Virus record (IMG/VR): IMGVR_UViG_3300048625_000097 | Span: 1-24,221 of that record | Strand: one strand, 5' to 3' | DNA length: 24,221 nucleotides | DNA from: a virus | Shown here: positions 1 through 7,218 of the stretch, in pieces | How the letters are laid out: every line of letters starts with the position of its first letter | How positions within the stretch are numbered: position 1 is the first letter of the stretch | The notes under the pieces: generated by a model | The model's input: the letters and a program-made list of their open reading frames with translations, nothing else | What the model was told of the DNA's origin: nothing | The model's database searches: none | Program-made: the position numbers and the translations under genes

Positions 1-73
1 GCTAATGCGTCCCCTTTTTAGTTTATAAACAAAATTGAATATTTACGTATAATAAACTAAAAACAGACATACA

Positions 74-526
74 TTGGCAACAAACACAAACATTACAGAA
101 CAAAAACCCGCAGTTGTTGAAACTACAGCGCCGGTTAAGAAAACGGCCAGAAAGAAAAACTATTTAAACAATAGGGATTTATACGATCAAATCGTAATTT
201 CAAAAGAGCAAGAGAAGCTAACTAAAGAAGCAGAAAAAATGCTTATTCTTTTGGCAGAAAAAGCAATTAACAGAATGAAATATGTTGATGAAAAAGACAG
301 AGAAGATTGTCTATCATTTGCTATTTTGGATTTGTTAAAGTATTGGAAAGGCTTTAATCCTAAATACACCAATGCATTTGCATACTTTACAGAAATCGCT
401 AAAAGAGGTTATGCTAAAGGTTGGAATGCAATTCACCCAGAAAAATACAAAGGTACTATCTCATTAAATAAAGCTAATTCTCACAACGGAGAAGACAGCG
501 ACATGAGTGGAATTTACACAATATAA
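74..526 (+). CDS. 55: T4 gp55-like late-transcription sigma factor
   Basis: Probable phage sigma factor that directs host RNA polymerase to late promoters. The N-terminal part carries YLNNRDLYDQI (about residues 30-40), which resembles the YVNNKELLQAI region of T4 gp55. The core (about residues 82-117: DCLSFAILDL, KGFNPKYTNAFAYFTEIAK) matches the gp55 block that reads IADGIEASIKG, FDETKYKNPHAYITQA in T4. At 150 residues it is shorter than T4 gp55 (185), mainly at the C-terminus. The T4 clamp-binding tail (SLDFLYE) is not obvious; the protein ends DMSGIYTI, which might be a divergent version. The start is TTG: the frame has no ATG between the upstream stop at 53-55 and residue 56, and conserved sequence begins near residue 30. 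Placing it next to head genes and TATATAAT-type promoters fits the role. Recognition is from memory of family motifs. Confidence 0.75.
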   Translation: MATNTNITEQKPAVVETTAPVKKTARKKNYLNNRDLYDQIVISKEQEKLTKEAEKMLILLAEKAINRMKYVDEKDREDCLSFAILDLLKYWKGFNPKYTNAFAYFTEIAKRGYAKGWNAIHPEKYKGTISLNKANSHNGEDSDMSGIYTI

Positions 527-528
527 TA

Positions 529-1014
529 ATGTCAATAAAAAACGTAAGACCTACAAAAAAGTCAGGATTTAATCAAGGTTACTATATACCTAATGATCCA
601 ACTAAGTACGTTGGTCCTACTCCGATCATATACAGATCTTCATGGGAAAGAAAGTTTATGATGTGGTGTGATAACAATGACAAAGTTATGATGTGGTCCA
701 GTGAGCCGGTCCAAATAGAATACATATCTAGAGCGGATAATAAAAAGCATATATATTATCCAGACTTCTATATGAAAGTTCTTCAAGAAGATAATAATCT
801 TAAAGAATTTCTAGTAGAAATCAAGCCAAAGCAACAATTGATAAAACCAGAGCCCCCAAAAAAAGCTTCTAAAAAAGCTTTAAGTTCATATCAATTTTTA
901 GCAGAACAGTATATTAAGAATTTAGACAAATATACGTTCGCAAAAGAATATTGTAAAAACAGAAACTGGAATTTTATAGTTTTAACAGAAGACTCGATTA
1001 ATGGATTACGTTAA
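529..1014 (+). CDS. 4: T4 gp4-like head completion nuclease
   Basis: Head-completion protein of the T4 gp4 (also called 50/65) family, which acts on packaged heads before tail joining. The 161 residues are close to the 150 of T4 gp4. Family landmarks are visible: KYVGPTPIIYRSSWERKF (about 26-43), WSSEPVQIEY (56-65), YYPDFYMK (76-83) and FLVEIKP (94-100). Glu40, Asp79 in the PDF motif, and Glu97 with Lys99 form a PD-(D/E)xK / TnsA-like nuclease pattern. The C-terminal NWNFIVLTEDSI is also typical of the family, as in the T4 version ending in a WEF-ILTE segment. It begins two bases after the gp55 stop, so the two are co-transcribed. Its end overlaps the next gene by 14 bases. Confidence 0.85.
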   Translation: MSIKNVRPTKKSGFNQGYYIPNDPTKYVGPTPIIYRSSWERKFMMWCDNNDKVMMWSSEPVQIEYISRADNKKHIYYPDFYMKVLQEDNNLKEFLVEIKPKQQLIKPEPPKKASKKALSSYQFLAEQYIKNLDKYTFAKEYCKNRNWNFIVLTEDSINGLR

Positions 1015-1618
1015 GAAAGAAATATTGAAAATGATCAAAGAAAACAAGAGCAAAAAAGAAGCTCGAAATGTTTCTGAGAAATGGTTTTCAGATGCTCTCA
1101 AAAGCAGAAAAGATAAATCGGTCGAGCGTGTTGTTAAACCCTTTGAACCGGGCAAAATTTATGTTTTTGATTATGTCAATCCAGTAACAAAAGAAACTTT
1201 AGAATGGTGGGATATGAATCCAGTCGTTCTAGCTCTTTTACCAATAGATAAAACAACAGAATGTGGTATTAACTTAAATTTATTACCAGTTAAATTCAAA
1301 GAAGAATTCTTAGATAATTTCTATAAAATGTACCACTCTCAAATAGCTGCTCAAAAAACAGGTATTAAAAAAGATAACGCTAGTTTACAAAGTCCATTAA
1401 GATCTTTAAAATACGAAGTTGTTAAGAGATATTTAGACAAATATGGCTTTGGATTTGCTATAAGAAGATATAAAACACATCTTAAAAAGAATCAAGCCGT
1501 AGTATCTTATGAGAGCTGGGCTAAAATAGCTTTATGTGATTTTATAAAGTTAAATGGTGCTAGTCCGTGGAAAATCAAGAGACTTTTCACAGAGTACTAT
1601 AGAAATATGAATATATAA
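1001..1618 (+). CDS. Possible gp2-like DNA end-protector / head completion protein
   Basis: A 205-residue protein that overlaps the gp4 gene by 14 bases. A basic, Lys-rich N-terminus (about 1-45) is followed by PGKIYVFDYVNP, then GINLNLLPVKFKEEFLDNFY (about 87-106). This order resembles a family annotated as DNA end-protector protein (gp2) in cyanophages and other distant T4 relatives, where a 'GxNxHYLP....LxDxLY' block follows a 'Y-DPKTK' strand. A later RRYKTHLKKNQAVVSYESW (about 153-171) resembles the basic 'K-YL..HVRSRF' end of that family. In T4 genes 2 and 4 are neighbours and both act in head completion, which supports the call. I am unsure: the match is by pattern memory, and T4 gp2 itself is longer (274 residues). 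The gene stop overlaps a candidate late promoter serving the portal gene. Confidence 0.4.
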   Translation: MDYVKKEILKMIKENKSKKEARNVSEKWFSDALKSRKDKSVERVVKPFEPGKIYVFDYVNPVTKETLEWWDMNPVVLALLPIDKTTECGINLNLLPVKFKEEFLDNFYKMYHSQIAAQKTGIKKDNASLQSPLRSLKYEVVKRYLDKYGFGFAIRRYKTHLKKNQAVVSYESWAKIALCDFIKLNGASPWKIKRLFTEYYRNMNI

Positions 1619-1619
1619 T
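1612..1619 (+). promoter_or_regulatory. Candidate late promoter (TATATAAT) for portal gene
   Basis: TATATAAT in the context GAATATATAATT, 29 bases before the portal ATG and overlapping the stop of the preceding gene. It is the same octamer seen before the protease-scaffold, capsid, 7219 and 21374 genes. It is compared with T4 late promoters (TATAAATA), but no transcript data are available. Confidence 0.5.
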
Positions 1620-1648
1620 TAAATAAGTAAAAACTAAATACAAATATA

Positions 1649-3274
1649 ATGGCAGGATTCGTAGACAGAAACGGACCGTTTAGTACAGGTAAAAGACCTT
1701 TTAATTTGAGCGATACTCTTAAAAAGTTATCGTCTTTTGGTATGTATTATGACGACTTAGTGTTAAGACAATCACAAGCGATCGGTCCAATGGAAGATCA
1801 ATTTGGTTATGGCCAAATGAACTTAATGGGCGTTGATTCAGATGACATATACGGTGCATTTGCTGCACTTTCTATGGCAGATACTAACATGAGAAAGAAC
1901 CTTCCGTTCTTTGACATGAATTATAAATCTAAAAGAGATGAATTAAGACAATTTTCTCTTTATGATGAAATTGAAGACATTTTAGATATTCTTTGTGATG
2001 AATCTATTGTATTTGATGAGAAAAATTTCGTAGCAACACCAACCTTAATCGGTATGGAAGTTTCTGAAGAAGTTACATCATACATGCATAAATCATTTAG
2101 AAATATCTACCAATATTTTGGATTTGCCGGAGATCAATCAGCATGGTTTTACTTTAGAAAATGGTTAATTGATGGTTATTTAGCATTTGAGATCATTTAC
2201 AATCCTGAAATGACAGAAATTATTGGTTTCAAAGAAATTGATCCAACGACGTTAGTCCCAGGTTACAATAAAGAAGATGGTAAAAAAGTTTGGGTTCAGT
2301 TTAAAGATGATCCAATTAAAGAGCGTAAATTATATGATGCGCAAATTATTTACATCTCATACTCTTCTATTACTACAGCTTCACGTATTTCTTACGTAGA
2401 AAGATTAATTAGAGCATTTAACTTATTAAGAGTTATGGAACATACCAGAGTTATTTGGGCTGTTACAAATGCTTCATATAGAATGAAATTTATTATCCCA
2501 GTTGGTGGTAAATCTAAAACAAGAGCAAAACAATCATTAGCTCAATTAATGAATAACTATAAAGAAGTAGTTGATTTTGATTGGGATTCAGGTGTTCTTA
2601 ATACCAATGGTAAACCGATGCTTCAATTTAATAAAGAATATTGGTTACCTTCAAAAGATGGTGAACAACCAGAAATTGAAACTTTAGGCGGTGAAGGTCC
2701 AGAAATTAATGACGTTGAGTCTTTAAAATACTTCTCAGATAAATTAAAGCACGTTTCTAAGATTCCATATAGTAGATTTATGTACGAAGATGGTGGTGGA
2801 GAAAACAACATGGCAGCTGATGGTATGATCAGAGATGAGATTAAGTTTGCTAAATTCGTTAATCGTTTAAGATCTTCATTCCAAGAAATTTTAGTTAAGC
2901 CTTTATGGTTGCAAATGTGTATTAAATTCCCTGAATTCAAAGAGGATCCAATGTTTAGAACACAAATCGCGTTAAGATATAATGAAGAAAACATGTTTGC
3001 TGAAATGAAAAACATGGAAATCATGGAAAAACGTTTAGACTTTATTGGCAATATGCGTAATAATCTAATGACAACGAATCCATTAACTATGGAAGAAGAA
3101 CATTATTTCGATTTAGATTTCTTAGTAGATAAATATTTAAAGTTAAATAACGACGATAAAACGGCAAATGAGGCTGCTAAAGCAAGAACAGAAGCCAAAA
3201 AAGCTGCAGAACCAGAAGATCCTAACGCAATGGCTATGATGGGTGGTGGAATGCCAGGCGCTGGCGGATTATAA
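1649..3274 (+). CDS. 20: Portal vertex protein (gp20)
   Basis: Portal protein: a dodecameric ring at one capsid vertex that nucleates prohead assembly and is the DNA channel docking terminase and neck. Length (541) is close to T4 gp20 (524). Recognisable blocks include WFYFRKWLIDGYLAFEIIYN (about 167-186), SRISYVERLIRAFNLLRVMEHTRVIW (two helices near 248-273, the portal stem region), a KAxxxLxxLMxxYK block near 290-304, and EYWLPSKDGEQPEIETLGG (about 330-348) followed by FSDKLKHVSKIPYSRF. These match T4 gp20 in order, notably the 'FWLPRREGG-GTEISTLPGG' block and the 'LNVPSSRL' segment. The C-terminus is Ala/Lys-rich and ends with a Met/Gly-rich tail. It heads the head-shell block, as in T4 where 20 precedes 67/68/21/22/23. 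Confidence 0.95.
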   Translation: MAGFVDRNGPFSTGKRPFNLSDTLKKLSSFGMYYDDLVLRQSQAIGPMEDQFGYGQMNLMGVDSDDIYGAFAALSMADTNMRKNLPFFDMNYKSKRDELRQFSLYDEIEDILDILCDESIVFDEKNFVATPTLIGMEVSEEVTSYMHKSFRNIYQYFGFAGDQSAWFYFRKWLIDGYLAFEIIYNPEMTEIIGFKEIDPTTLVPGYNKEDGKKVWVQFKDDPIKERKLYDAQIIYISYSSITTASRISYVERLIRAFNLLRVMEHTRVIWAVTNASYRMKFIIPVGGKSKTRAKQSLAQLMNNYKEVVDFDWDSGVLNTNGKPMLQFNKEYWLPSKDGEQPEIETLGGEGPEINDVESLKYFSDKLKHVSKIPYSRFMYEDGGGENNMAADGMIRDEIKFAKFVNRLRSSFQEILVKPLWLQMCIKFPEFKEDPMFRTQIALRYNEENMFAEMKNMEIMEKRLDFIGNMRNNLMTTNPLTMEEEHYFDLDFLVDKYLKLNNDDKTANEAAKARTEAKKAAEPEDPNAMAMMGGGMPGAGGL

Positions 3275-3283
3275 TAAAATAAA

Positions 3284-3676
3284 ATGAATACATATATTAT
3301 GAAAAAATTAATTAAAACATTCGAACAATTTATATTTGAAGCCGAAGCTGTTAAAGCAGAAGATTCAGATGTTTATATCGATGATGTTACAGCTAACGGC
3401 GGAGATTTAACTATTAAAGGCGTTGAAATCTTAGGAGCTATCAAAGCATCTGCAACAGAAAAAGAATTTAAAGACTATTTCTTCCAACAATATGGCCAAA
3501 CTACTTTATTACCAGAAGATATGGCTACACTTTGTAAATATTACAATGAATACAAAGAAGAAGAAAACAAAGAAAAAGCTGATTCTGAAAAAGAAGGCGA
3601 TGATGAAAATTCTACTGAAGAAGATCCATTAGCAGGTTTAGACACAGATTTACCAACAGGAGAAGACGGAAAATAA
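3284..3676 (+). CDS. Small acidic prohead core protein (gp67/68 position) with capsid-targeting-like N-terminus
   Basis: A 130-residue acidic protein in the slot between portal and protease where T4 has the prohead core proteins gp67 and gp68. The C-terminal third is almost all Glu/Asp/Lys, as in T4 gp67. A second in-frame ATG at 3299 gives an N-terminus MKKLIKTFEQFIFEAEA, and this start looks better. It resembles the T4 capsid-targeting sequence of internal proteins (MKTYQEFIAEA), where gp21 cuts after the Glu. Here FIFE|A fits the T4 protease rule (Leu/Ile-X-Glu, then a small residue). The protein encoded at 16083 has a nearly identical leader. Likely role: a scaffold or core component cleaved during head maturation. 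The assignment to gp67 or gp68 rests on position and composition only. Confidence 0.6.
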   Translation: MNTYIMKKLIKTFEQFIFEAEAVKAEDSDVYIDDVTANGGDLTIKGVEILGAIKASATEKEFKDYFFQQYGQTTLLPEDMATLCKYYNEYKEEENKEKADSEKEGDDENSTEEDPLAGLDTDLPTGEDGK

Positions 3677-3705
3677 TAATATTAATTTTTTACATTTTAA
3701 ACAAG

Positions 3706-3716
3706 GATATATAATC
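3706..3716 (+). promoter_or_regulatory. Candidate late promoter GATATATAATC for protease-scaffold gene
   Basis: The 11-mer GATATATAATC is identical to the one upstream of the capsid gene (5558-5568). Its TATATAAT core (3708-3715) ends 22 bases before the ATG at 3738. It lies in a 61-base non-coding gap that is otherwise A/T-rich. Confidence 0.6.
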
Positions 3717-3737
3717 CAAAATATACTATAAAAATAT

Positions 3738-5519
3738 ATGAATACAAATTCAAAACTTTTGATTCTTGAAAGAAGTGGTTCTACATTAGCATTCGCTCAA
3801 GATAATTCAGGTGCTTATGTTCTTGAAGGTGTGTTCGGTGAAATCGATAAGTTAAACAGAAACAATCGTATCTATACCGAAGACGAATATTTACCTCAAG
3901 TAGAAAGCCTTCAAGCTAAAATCAAATCATCTAAGTTATTAGGTGAATTAGATCACCCGCAAAACTTTGACATTTCTTTAAAAAATGTTTCTCACATCAT
4001 TGAAGAATTAAGATATGACAAAGACAAGAAACAAATTCTTGGAAAAATTAGATTATTAGACACTGATGCTGGTAAACAAGCTAAAGCATTAGTTGACGCT
4101 GGTGTACCTTTACACATTTCTTCTAGAGCAGCCGGTACAGTAGAATCTAATGGAAAAGTTAAAATCAAACAATTATTTACTTATGATTTAGTTGCAGATC
4201 CTGGATTTGCTAATGCTGAATTAAAAAGAGTTAATGAGGCTTTTGGTTTTGAAGATGATCAAGATCTTTTAATTTACGAAATCAACCCAACTGATAATAA
4301 ACAAACACAAATAAAAGAAGAACAAAACATGGAAAACGCAAGATTCGTTAGTACTGATGACTTCAATAGTTATTCAAAATACTTAGCTGAAGAAATCAAA
4401 GCTTTAAAAGAATCTCTTACAGCATTAAATAGCTCTGAGTCTACTAACGAGGAGATTAAAAATCTAAAAGAGTATTCTTCTTATATAGCTGAAAAATTAA
4501 ACCAAGCAATTGCTTATTCTGAGCATGTTGCAGAAAAAGCTGATCAAGGAATTCAATTCGCTGATTCATTGGCAGAAAAATTAGATCAATCAATTCAATA
4601 TTCTGAGCACATCGCAGAAGGTGTTGAAGCTATCAAAGGTTACACTAACTATTTGGCTGAGTCTTATAACGAAGGAGTTATGACACACGAAAATGTAGTT
4701 AAATACGTAAACTACTTAAAAGAAAACTTAGAGAAAGTTACTGAATACGCAGAATATGTTGCAGAAACTGTAAACTCTAACTTATTAATGGAAGATGATA
4801 CTGATGCAGGTGTACCAGCAGAAGATATTAAAGAAGAACCAAACGATAAAACTCCAGAGGTTATCGATGCAGATGGTGATAAATATCCAAAAGCAGAAGA
4901 TGCAGCAGAAGATATCGAAGATGAATTAGAAAAAGACATTGAAGATTCAAAAGCTGACGGTGAAGATACTGGTAAAGAAGTTACTGAAACTGAAGACAAA
5001 ATGGATGCTTACAAAAAAGAAATTGCTGAGAAATTAGCTTCTCTAGTTGAAAGCGCTAAAGCAAAATCAGTTGCTGAACCACATTTCTTTAAATTTATAG
5101 CAGAAGCTAAAAAAGAAGAATTCAATACTTTATCACTTGAAGAAAAAACAACAATTGCAAAAGCAATCGAAGGTAAAGGTTTCTTAACAGAATCACAAAT
5201 CTATACATTGTGGAATAATGCATTAGCACCAATTCAACAATCAGAACCTTTAGTAATTTCTGCAATGCCAGCTGAATATAAAGAAACATGGAATTCTTTA
5301 TCAGAAGGTAAGAAAAATCAATTGTTAGCTCAATCTAAATATCATAGATTAGAAACAGAATATCAAGTAAGAAATTTCTGGCAAACAAGAGACTTAAGAG
5401 AAGTTGCTCAAGTTATTGAAAAAGTAGAAATGGTTAAAGAAAATAAAGAAGAAGCAAAACAATTACCATACGATATGACTGGTGTTGCTGAATCTTTAAA
5501 TAAAAGATTTAAAAAATAA
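3738..5519 (+). CDS. 21: Prohead protease-scaffold fusion (gp21 + gp22-like)
   Basis: A 593-residue protein that appears to join two T4 functions. Residues 1 to about 166 are the gp21 maturation protease, a herpesvirus-assemblin-like serine peptidase. LLGELDHP holds His73, HISSRAAG holds Ser128/129, and DLVADPGFANAEL (150-162) matches the third conserved block. After a linker, residues 198-351 are helical with a 14-residue repeat whose units include (Y/H/S)(I/V/L)AE. Residues about 352-415 are very acidic. Residues about 415-593 are Lys/Glu-rich helix ending ESLNKRFKK, typical of a scaffold or core protein such as gp22. In T4, 21 and 22 are adjacent separate genes; no stop or frameshift separates the two parts here. 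An in-frame ATG at residue 198 (4329), after an A-rich stretch and just before the scaffold domain, could start a separate scaffold. Protease call is firm; scaffold call rests on position and composition. Confidence 0.85.
   Translation: MNTNSKLLILERSGSTLAFAQDNSGAYVLEGVFGEIDKLNRNNRIYTEDEYLPQVESLQAKIKSSKLLGELDHPQNFDISLKNVSHIIEELRYDKDKKQILGKIRLLDTDAGKQAKALVDAGVPLHISSRAAGTVESNGKVKIKQLFTYDLVADPGFANAELKRVNEAFGFEDDQDLLIYEINPTDNKQTQIKEEQNMENARFVSTDDFNSYSKYLAEEIKALKESLTALNSSESTNEEIKNLKEYSSYIAEKLNQAIAYSEHVAEKADQGIQFADSLAEKLDQSIQYSEHIAEGVEAIKGYTNYLAESYNEGVMTHENVVKYVNYLKENLEKVTEYAEYVAETVNSNLLMEDDTDAGVPAEDIKEEPNDKTPEVIDADGDKYPKAEDAAEDIEDELEKDIEDSKADGEDTGKEVTETEDKMDAYKKEIAEKLASLVESAKAKSVAEPHFFKFIAEAKKEEFNTLSLEEKTTIAKAIEGKGFLTESQIYTLWNNALAPIQQSEPLVISAMPAEYKETWNSLSEGKKNQLLAQSKYHRLETEYQVRNFWQTRDLREVAQVIEKVEMVKENKEEAKQLPYDMTGVAESLNKRFKK
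4329..5519 (+). CDS. Possible internal in-frame scaffold product (nested start)
   Basis: The ATG at 4329 (residue 198 of the fusion) starts MENARFVSTDDF. It follows AAAAGAAGAACAAAAC, an A-rich purine context like that before other starts in the window (for example AATAAA before 3284 and AAACAAA before 5682). It lies precisely at the boundary between the protease linker and the coiled-coil scaffold. Lambda makes its scaffold Nu3 from an internal start in protease gene C, so a precedent exists. A separate product would let scaffold outnumber protease, as T4 needs. This is inference: no experimental or comparative proof is visible. Confidence 0.35.
   Translation: MENARFVSTDDFNSYSKYLAEEIKALKESLTALNSSESTNEEIKNLKEYSSYIAEKLNQAIAYSEHVAEKADQGIQFADSLAEKLDQSIQYSEHIAEGVEAIKGYTNYLAESYNEGVMTHENVVKYVNYLKENLEKVTEYAEYVAETVNSNLLMEDDTDAGVPAEDIKEEPNDKTPEVIDADGDKYPKAEDAAEDIEDELEKDIEDSKADGEDTGKEVTETEDKMDAYKKEIAEKLASLVESAKAKSVAEPHFFKFIAEAKKEEFNTLSLEEKTTIAKAIEGKGFLTESQIYTLWNNALAPIQQSEPLVISAMPAEYKETWNSLSEGKKNQLLAQSKYHRLETEYQVRNFWQTRDLREVAQVIEKVEMVKENKEEAKQLPYDMTGVAESLNKRFKK
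4476..4790 (+). repeat. Tandem 14-residue coiled-coil repeat in scaffold domain
   Basis: Residues 247-351 of the fusion divide into seven 14-residue units plus one 7-residue half unit (317-323). Examples are SSYIAEKLNQAIAY, SEHVAEKADQGIQF and ADSLAEKLDQSIQY. Fourteen residues is two heptads, and the extra heptad keeps phase. Each unit has an (I/V/L)-X-Glu at the same position: Glu252, 266, 280, 294, 308, 329 and 343. DNA identity between units is only partial, so the repeat is kept at the protein level. Confidence 0.85.
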
Positions 5520-5557
5520 GAATTTTTAAAAAATTAAAAAATTCACTTTTTTAAATA

Positions 5558-5568
5558 GATATATAATC
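5558..5568 (+). promoter_or_regulatory. Candidate late promoter GATATATAATC for major capsid gene
   Basis: An 11-base perfect copy of the motif at 3706-3716. The core TATATAAT (5560-5567) lies 114 bases before the capsid ATG, much farther than at other genes, so it would give the capsid mRNA a long leader that contains two inverted repeats. Confidence 0.6.
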
Positions 5569-5590
5569 TAATAACACAAGAATACAATAT

Positions 5591-5648
5591 TCGACTCTCA
5601 GTTAAGAAGCAAAAAACTGAATTATGTCGAGCCGTAGATGCAATCTAC
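5591..5648 (+). promoter_or_regulatory. Structured 5' leader of major capsid gene (two hairpins)
   Basis: Between the candidate promoter and the capsid ATG are two inverted repeats. The first nests TCGAC (5591-5595) with GTCGA (5626-5630) and CAGTT (5599-5603) with AACTG (5615-5619). The second pairs GTAGAT (5634-5639) with ATCTAC (5643-5648) across a 3-base loop. They stop about 33 bases before the start, leaving an A-rich unpaired ribosome-landing zone. Neither is followed by a T-run, so they are not intrinsic terminators. A role in mRNA stability or translation is inference. Confidence 0.5.
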
Positions 5649-5681
5649 ACAAACTAAACATAAAAAGAACATTTAAACAAA

Positions 5682-7112
5682 ATGGCACAATTAATTAACG
5701 AAGCAGAGATCAGAGAAACATGGTCTCCAATTATCGAGGCTGCTACAGGTATCAATGACGCTAGCAAATTAGCGTGGATGTCAGAGTATTGCCACAACCA
5801 CAAGTTGTATGAAGATGCAACTGCTCACATGAGCTTAGACCCAACTATGAACTTAAGAGGTATGGGTGTAGTATCATTTCCTTCAGGATTTGGTTCTAAT
5901 CCTACAACATTAGGTTCAGGTGACAAAGCTCCAACTTTATTGCCTTTAGCAATGCAAGTTGCTGCTCAAACAATCGCTTTAGATTTAGTACCAGTTATTC
6001 CAATGGCAGGTCCAATGGGATTATTGTCTTACTTAGACTTCGTTTACGAAGGTGGTAGATTAGACGGTGGTGTTGCTCCAACTTACATTAAAACTGCTGA
6101 TGCTGCTGCTGGAGCTGACGTTAATGTAGGTAAATCTAGAATTGACGGTAAAAACATCATCAAAATTGTTGATGCTTTAGATCCTCAAACTGAAAACTCT
6201 ATCGCTGATAGATACGCTGGTGCAGAATTAGTAAAAGGTTTAGAAGATCATATCCCAGGATTCTCTGGAAAAGGTACTAACCAAGCTTACACAAGAGAAG
6301 AAGGTGAAAGAACTAATGAGAAATTAATGGGTCTTTCTTTATTCAGTAAAGCAGTTGAAGCTAAAACCTTCCAAGTTGCTGCTGCTGTAACTAGAGAGCA
6401 AGTTCAAGATTTAAAACAATTCGGTGTTGATGCTGTTGCTCAAGTTGAAGCAGTTTTAGTTAACGAATTAACTCAATCTATTAATGATTTGATCATCTAT
6501 GAAATCGATCAATTAGGTCAATCTAACATCACTAAAGCTACTGCTGCAGGTGAAATTTCTTCAACTTCAATGAACGTTGAATTAATCGCTGCATCACAAT
6601 TAAATGGTGGTAAAACTGAAGGTTCTGAGCACAGAAAAATCTTAACAGGTATTTTAGCTGCTGCTAACTTAATCGCTAACAGAGGTAGAAGAGGTGCAGG
6701 TAACTTCGCGGTTGTAGGACCACAAGTTGCTACAGCTTTACAATCAGTTGCTGGTTACGTTCCAAACCCATTCGCTAATACAGTATCTCAAGCTGCAGGT
6801 GCAATCTACCCAGTAGGTTCTGTAGCAGGTGTACAAGTTTACACTAACCCAAAATGGAAGTGGAATAACTACGACGTATTAGTTGGTAGAAAAGGTGACG
6901 GTAACGGTCCTGGTTTAGTATTCATGCCTTACTTAATGGCTGAATCAGTTCAAACTATCGCAGAAGGTACAATGGCACCAAAAATTGCTGTTAAATCTAG
7001 ATTTGCATTAGTTGAAGCAGGTTTCCACCCAGAAACACAATACGTGAAATTCACAGTTGGTGCTAAGACAGTTAACAACGTATCTTGGACTAACTTAATC
7101 TCTTTAGTGTAA
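5682..7112 (+). CDS. 23: Major capsid protein (gp23)
   Basis: The hexameric shell protein of the head, 476 residues (T4 gp23 is 521 before processing). It is placed right after protease/scaffold and followed by a strong terminator, as expected for the most abundant late product. LLPLAMQVAAQTIALDLVPVIPMAGPMGLL (about 85-114) matches the T4 segment in which RRAIPNLIAFDICGVQPM precedes a proline/glycine turn, and the C-terminal LVFMPYLM plus SRFALVEAGFHPET parallels T4's ending. Codon use is strongly biased (GCT, GGT, TTA, GTT), consistent with high expression. T4's 65-residue propeptide ending FLTE|A has no equal-length counterpart. The candidate processing sites here are very close to the N-terminus: LINE|A (after residue 7) and PIIE|A (after residue 19). 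The leader carries candidate regulatory hairpins. Confidence 0.93.
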   Translation: MAQLINEAEIRETWSPIIEAATGINDASKLAWMSEYCHNHKLYEDATAHMSLDPTMNLRGMGVVSFPSGFGSNPTTLGSGDKAPTLLPLAMQVAAQTIALDLVPVIPMAGPMGLLSYLDFVYEGGRLDGGVAPTYIKTADAAAGADVNVGKSRIDGKNIIKIVDALDPQTENSIADRYAGAELVKGLEDHIPGFSGKGTNQAYTREEGERTNEKLMGLSLFSKAVEAKTFQVAAAVTREQVQDLKQFGVDAVAQVEAVLVNELTQSINDLIIYEIDQLGQSNITKATAAGEISSTSMNVELIAASQLNGGKTEGSEHRKILTGILAAANLIANRGRRGAGNFAVVGPQVATALQSVAGYVPNPFANTVSQAAGAIYPVGSVAGVQVYTNPKWKWNNYDVLVGRKGDGNGPGLVFMPYLMAESVQTIAEGTMAPKIAVKSRFALVEAGFHPETQYVKFTVGAKTVNNVSWTNLISLV

Positions 7113-7145
7113 TTTTTAATTAACTAATAGAAATTAGTACATATT

Positions 7146-7177
7146 AAAAGGGCTTCCAATTTGGAAGCCCTTTTTTT
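7146..7177 (+). terminator. Rho-independent terminator after major capsid gene
   Basis: GGGCTTCC (7150-7157) pairs perfectly with GGAAGCCC (7163-7170) across a 5-base AATTT loop, followed by seven T (7171-7177). Upstream A residues at 7146-7149 can extend the stem with the T-run. It lies 34 bases after the capsid stop and just before a new late-type promoter, so it separates two transcription units. Confidence 0.92.
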
Positions 7178-7190
7178 GTTTTAAAGCGAA

Positions 7191-7200
7191 GATATATAAT
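7191..7200 (+). promoter_or_regulatory. Candidate late promoter GATATATAAT for gene at 7219
   Basis: GATATATAAT follows the capsid terminator by 13 bases. Its TATATAAT core (7193-7200) ends 18 bases before the ATG at 7219. The terminator-then-promoter arrangement supports a real transcription start here. Confidence 0.6.
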
Positions 7201-7218
7201 GTATATAAAAATAATACT

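Noticed and set aside
1-73. Upstream gene remnant or promoter before gp55
   Set aside because: Only 73 A/T-rich bases; no late-motif copy and no coding frame that I can support.
2623-3051. 142-residue minus-strand frame inside the portal gene
   Set aside because: Wholly antisense to a strongly supported gene; no motif and a composition explained as the complement of biased codons.
4712-4999. Serine-rich minus-strand frame opposite the scaffold
   Set aside because: It is the mirror of GAA/GAT-rich coding; low complexity and no separate signals.
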